Positions 5,525 through 6,699 of a stretch of 6,699 bases of DNA are shown here, piece by piece. Under the pieces are notes generated by a model, which worked only from the letters and a program-made list of their open reading frames with translations, was not told where the DNA came from and searched no databases. This DNA is from Candidatus Caccousia avistercoris (GTDB lineage Bacteria > Bacillota > Clostridia > Oscillospirales > Acutalibacteraceae): positions 1 to 6,699 of the forward strand of contig DVMK01000022.1 in assembly GCA_018715025.1 (NCBI GenBank), written 5' to 3'. The position numbers were made by a program, and so were the translations under genes. The first letter of the stretch is position 1. Each line of letters begins with the position of its first letter.

Positions 5525-5540
5525 AGTTTCACGTGAAACA
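5525..5540. promoter_or_regulatory. parS: parS site 2 (ParB binding)
   Basis: AGTTTCACGTGAAACA matches the Firmicutes parS consensus TGTTNCACGTGAAACA at every base but the first. The core GTTTCACGTGAAAC is a perfect palindrome. It lies between the surface-protein terminator and the repeat region, about 1.2 kb upstream of parA and about 4.3 kb from parS site 1. Confidence 0.85.
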
Positions 5541-5563
5541 AAGCAAAAAGAATGGAACGGCAG

Positions 5564-5609
5564 AAAAAGGGAATCCCCCGCCGCGGCAAAGGGCCGCAAA
5601 CGGGGGATT
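5564..5609 (-). terminator. Rho-independent terminator of the surface-protein gene
   Basis: On the minus strand, AATCCCCCG pairs with CGGGGGATT, enclosing a second stem GCGGC/GCCGC, and is followed by CCC and TTTTTC. It starts about 44 bases after the stop codon at 5653. Confidence 0.85.
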
Positions 5610-5652
5610 CTGCGTTGAGGTTTCGCTTTGTATAAAGAAAAATGGCGTAAGC

Positions 5653-6699
5653 TTATCCAATGGTGGCTACCGCCACAGGGGCGGGAGCTCCGTTGATGTA
5701 GAAGCCGCTGGCTTCTCCCACTTCGCCCACCGCGTGTACCTTGTAGAACCAGTCGTTCCCAATGTTCCCGGCATATTCCACCGTGAAGCAGGGGGAACCG
5801 GCCACAAAGGCGGGCTGCTGGGCCGCCGTCAGCTTAAACTGGTACGTGCCGCCCTGGGCTACCGTGAAGGGGGCTGTGGTGTCGCTGATGACCCCGGCCG
5901 CCGCGGTGACGGTGACAACCTTCTGGCCGTTCACGATCACATCGCAGCTTTGGCCCGGATTCACCACGTACACCTTGAAGAAGTAGTCGTTCCCGGACTG
6001 AGAGGCCAGCTCTACCCGGAAATTGCCGTTGCTCAGCGTCATAACCGGGGCCGCGCCGTTCAGGCTGGTAATGCGGAACTGGTACACGCCGTTCACCGTC
6101 AGGTCGTAGGTGGTGTCGCTTTCAAAGGTCGGGCCTGTGCTGGAACCGTCAGAGGGCAGGGGCCTGCCGCTGCCGCCGCCGGAACCGCTGTTCCCGCCGC
6201 TGGGCCGATCTGGATCTGGATCCGGATTTTCGGGCTCCTCCACCTTCTGGAAGGAAGCGGAAATGATCCCGTCTTTGGTCACATTTTCAAAGATGTAGGA
6301 AGCAACCGCGCCTTGAGATTTTCCGTTCACGGTTACGTCTTTAATCTCATACCCTTCGTTGGGGGTGATGGTGAAGGTGATGGATTCGCCGCTTTCTACA
6401 GTCACAGCCCCGTTCGGGTTGATGGAACCGCCCTCGCCTGCCGTGGCAGTGATGGTGAATTTTTCAGGTTCCGGCTCTTCTGTAGCGGTTCCCCACTTGT
6501 AGAGGAAGGTTTCTGTAGATCCGCTGATGGAAGTATAGAAATATTCGCCCTTTGTTGGTTCTTCATTAGGAATATTCAAATCCACCATAGCGTACAAAGC
6601 TGCATCATTACCGTTTAGGGCAACAGAGGCAGAAAGATTCGGATTTTCTCCATAAATATACAATTTGCCGGAAAGATCAAGCTTGCCGGTAAGTTCTGC
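5653..6699 (-). CDS. Large secreted or surface protein, C-terminal part only
   Basis: 348 residues are visible, and the reading frame stays open to the right edge, so the true start is outside; the in-frame TTG near 6663 is an ordinary Leu codon. Residues 1-75 are of unknown type (TGKLDLSGKL, then Asn/Thr-rich). Residues 80-152 (FTITATAGEGGSINPNG to ENVTKDGIISASF) match the divergent InlB B-repeat type found in Gram-positive surface proteins. A low-complexity Pro/Asp/Gly/Ser linker follows (153-192). The C-terminus holds two related units of about 75 residues (194-265 and 272-348), sharing SDTT, a G-x-YQF strand and GNDYFFKV or GNDWFYKV; the last ends FYINGAPAPVAVATIG. No LPXTG sortase signal, transmembrane tail or known cell-wall binding repeat is present, so how it is held at the surface is unknown. 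The extracellular location is inferred from family style. Its own terminator isolates it from parA. A precise function cannot be given. Confidence 0.88.
   Translation of the reverse strand, partial: AELTGKLDLSGKLYIYGENPNLSASVALNGNDAALYAMVDLNIPNEEPTKGEYFYTSISGSTETFLYKWGTATEEPEPEKFTITATAGEGGSINPNGAVTVESGESITFTITPNEGYEIKDVTVNGKSQGAVASYIFENVTKDGIISASFQKVEEPENPDPDPDRPSGGNSGSGGGSGRPLPSDGSSTGPTFESDTTYDLTVNGVYQFRITSLNGAAPVMTLSNGNFRVELASQSGNDYFFKVYVVNPGQSCDVIVNGQKVVTVTAAAGVISDTTAPFTVAQGGTYQFKLTAAQQPAFVAGSPCFTVEYAGNIGNDWFYKVHAVGEVGEASGFYINGAPAPVAVATIG

Larger units (their letters stand above)
4363..5563. other. Long gene-free, hairpin-rich repeat region between parA and the surface protein
   Basis: No ORF here has a recognisable product or sensible start. 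The stretch is a mosaic of short repeats and near-perfect hairpins: a 24-bp tandem pair, four two-hairpin elements in two types, several single hairpins and a pair of CTCCCTCAGTC modules. No tRNA-like fold, CRISPR spacing or DnaA-box cluster was seen. Short direct repeats also tie its parts together, for example CAAGTGCGCAGCA at 4521-4533 and 5210-5222, and CCAGC followed by a CCGTACCCCT-like tail around 4731-4757 and 5414-5442. Confidence 0.8.

Noticed and set aside
4363..5563. Chromosome origin (oriC)
   Set aside because: The parAB context invites it, but no cluster of TTATCCACA-type DnaA boxes or AT-rich unwinding region is present; only a chance TTATCCAA occurs, at the end of the surface-protein gene.
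5203..6618. Long plus-strand ORF of 471 codons
   Set aside because: It is mostly antisense to the surface-protein gene, which has recognisable domains and a terminator; the plus frame has none.

Overview
The window looks like a chromosomal segment of a GC-rich, gut-type Clostridia member, probably Oscillospiraceae/Ruminococcaceae (Faecalibacterium, Gemmiger or Subdoligranulum-like). This placement is inferred from the parA-parB-serS order, the Firmicutes-type parS sequences, the style of the secreted-protein repeats and the hairpin-rich intergenic repeats. No marker in the window fixes the genus. All four protein-coding genes that can be supported lie on the minus strand.

Layout, left to right. 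(1) 1-1115: the 5' two-thirds or so of an IS1182-type DDE transposase, cut by the window edge. Its promoter and the probable right end of the element lie at about 1116-1190. (2) 1154-1221: a strong hairpin terminator next to a 30-bp palindrome whose core is a near-consensus parS site. (3) 1247-4315: parA, parB and serS, transcribed in that order from an extended -10 promoter at about 4354-4362. (4) 4363-5563: about 1.2 kb without a credible gene, packed with stem-loops. It holds four copies of a two-hairpin element in two sequence types, plus several other short repeats. A second, nearly perfect parS site lies at 5525-5540. (5) 5564-6699: the C-terminal part of a large secreted or surface protein with its own terminator; the N-terminus is beyond the right edge.

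How the parts fit. ParB loads on parS and ParA moves or regulates the resulting complex, so the window carries a complete chromosome segregation cassette: both proteins and two candidate parS sites about 4.3 kb apart that bracket the cassette. In Firmicutes this cassette usually sits near oriC, but dnaA and a DnaA-box cluster are not in the window. serS has no T-box leader or obvious promoter of its own and probably depends on parAB transcription.

The most unusual part is the repeat field at 4363-5440. The two element types differ in sequence on both arms of each stem, yet both stems remain paired. One copy looks like a recombinant of the two types. This is the best candidate here for something not yet described, although it may be a miniature repeat family rather than a functional RNA.
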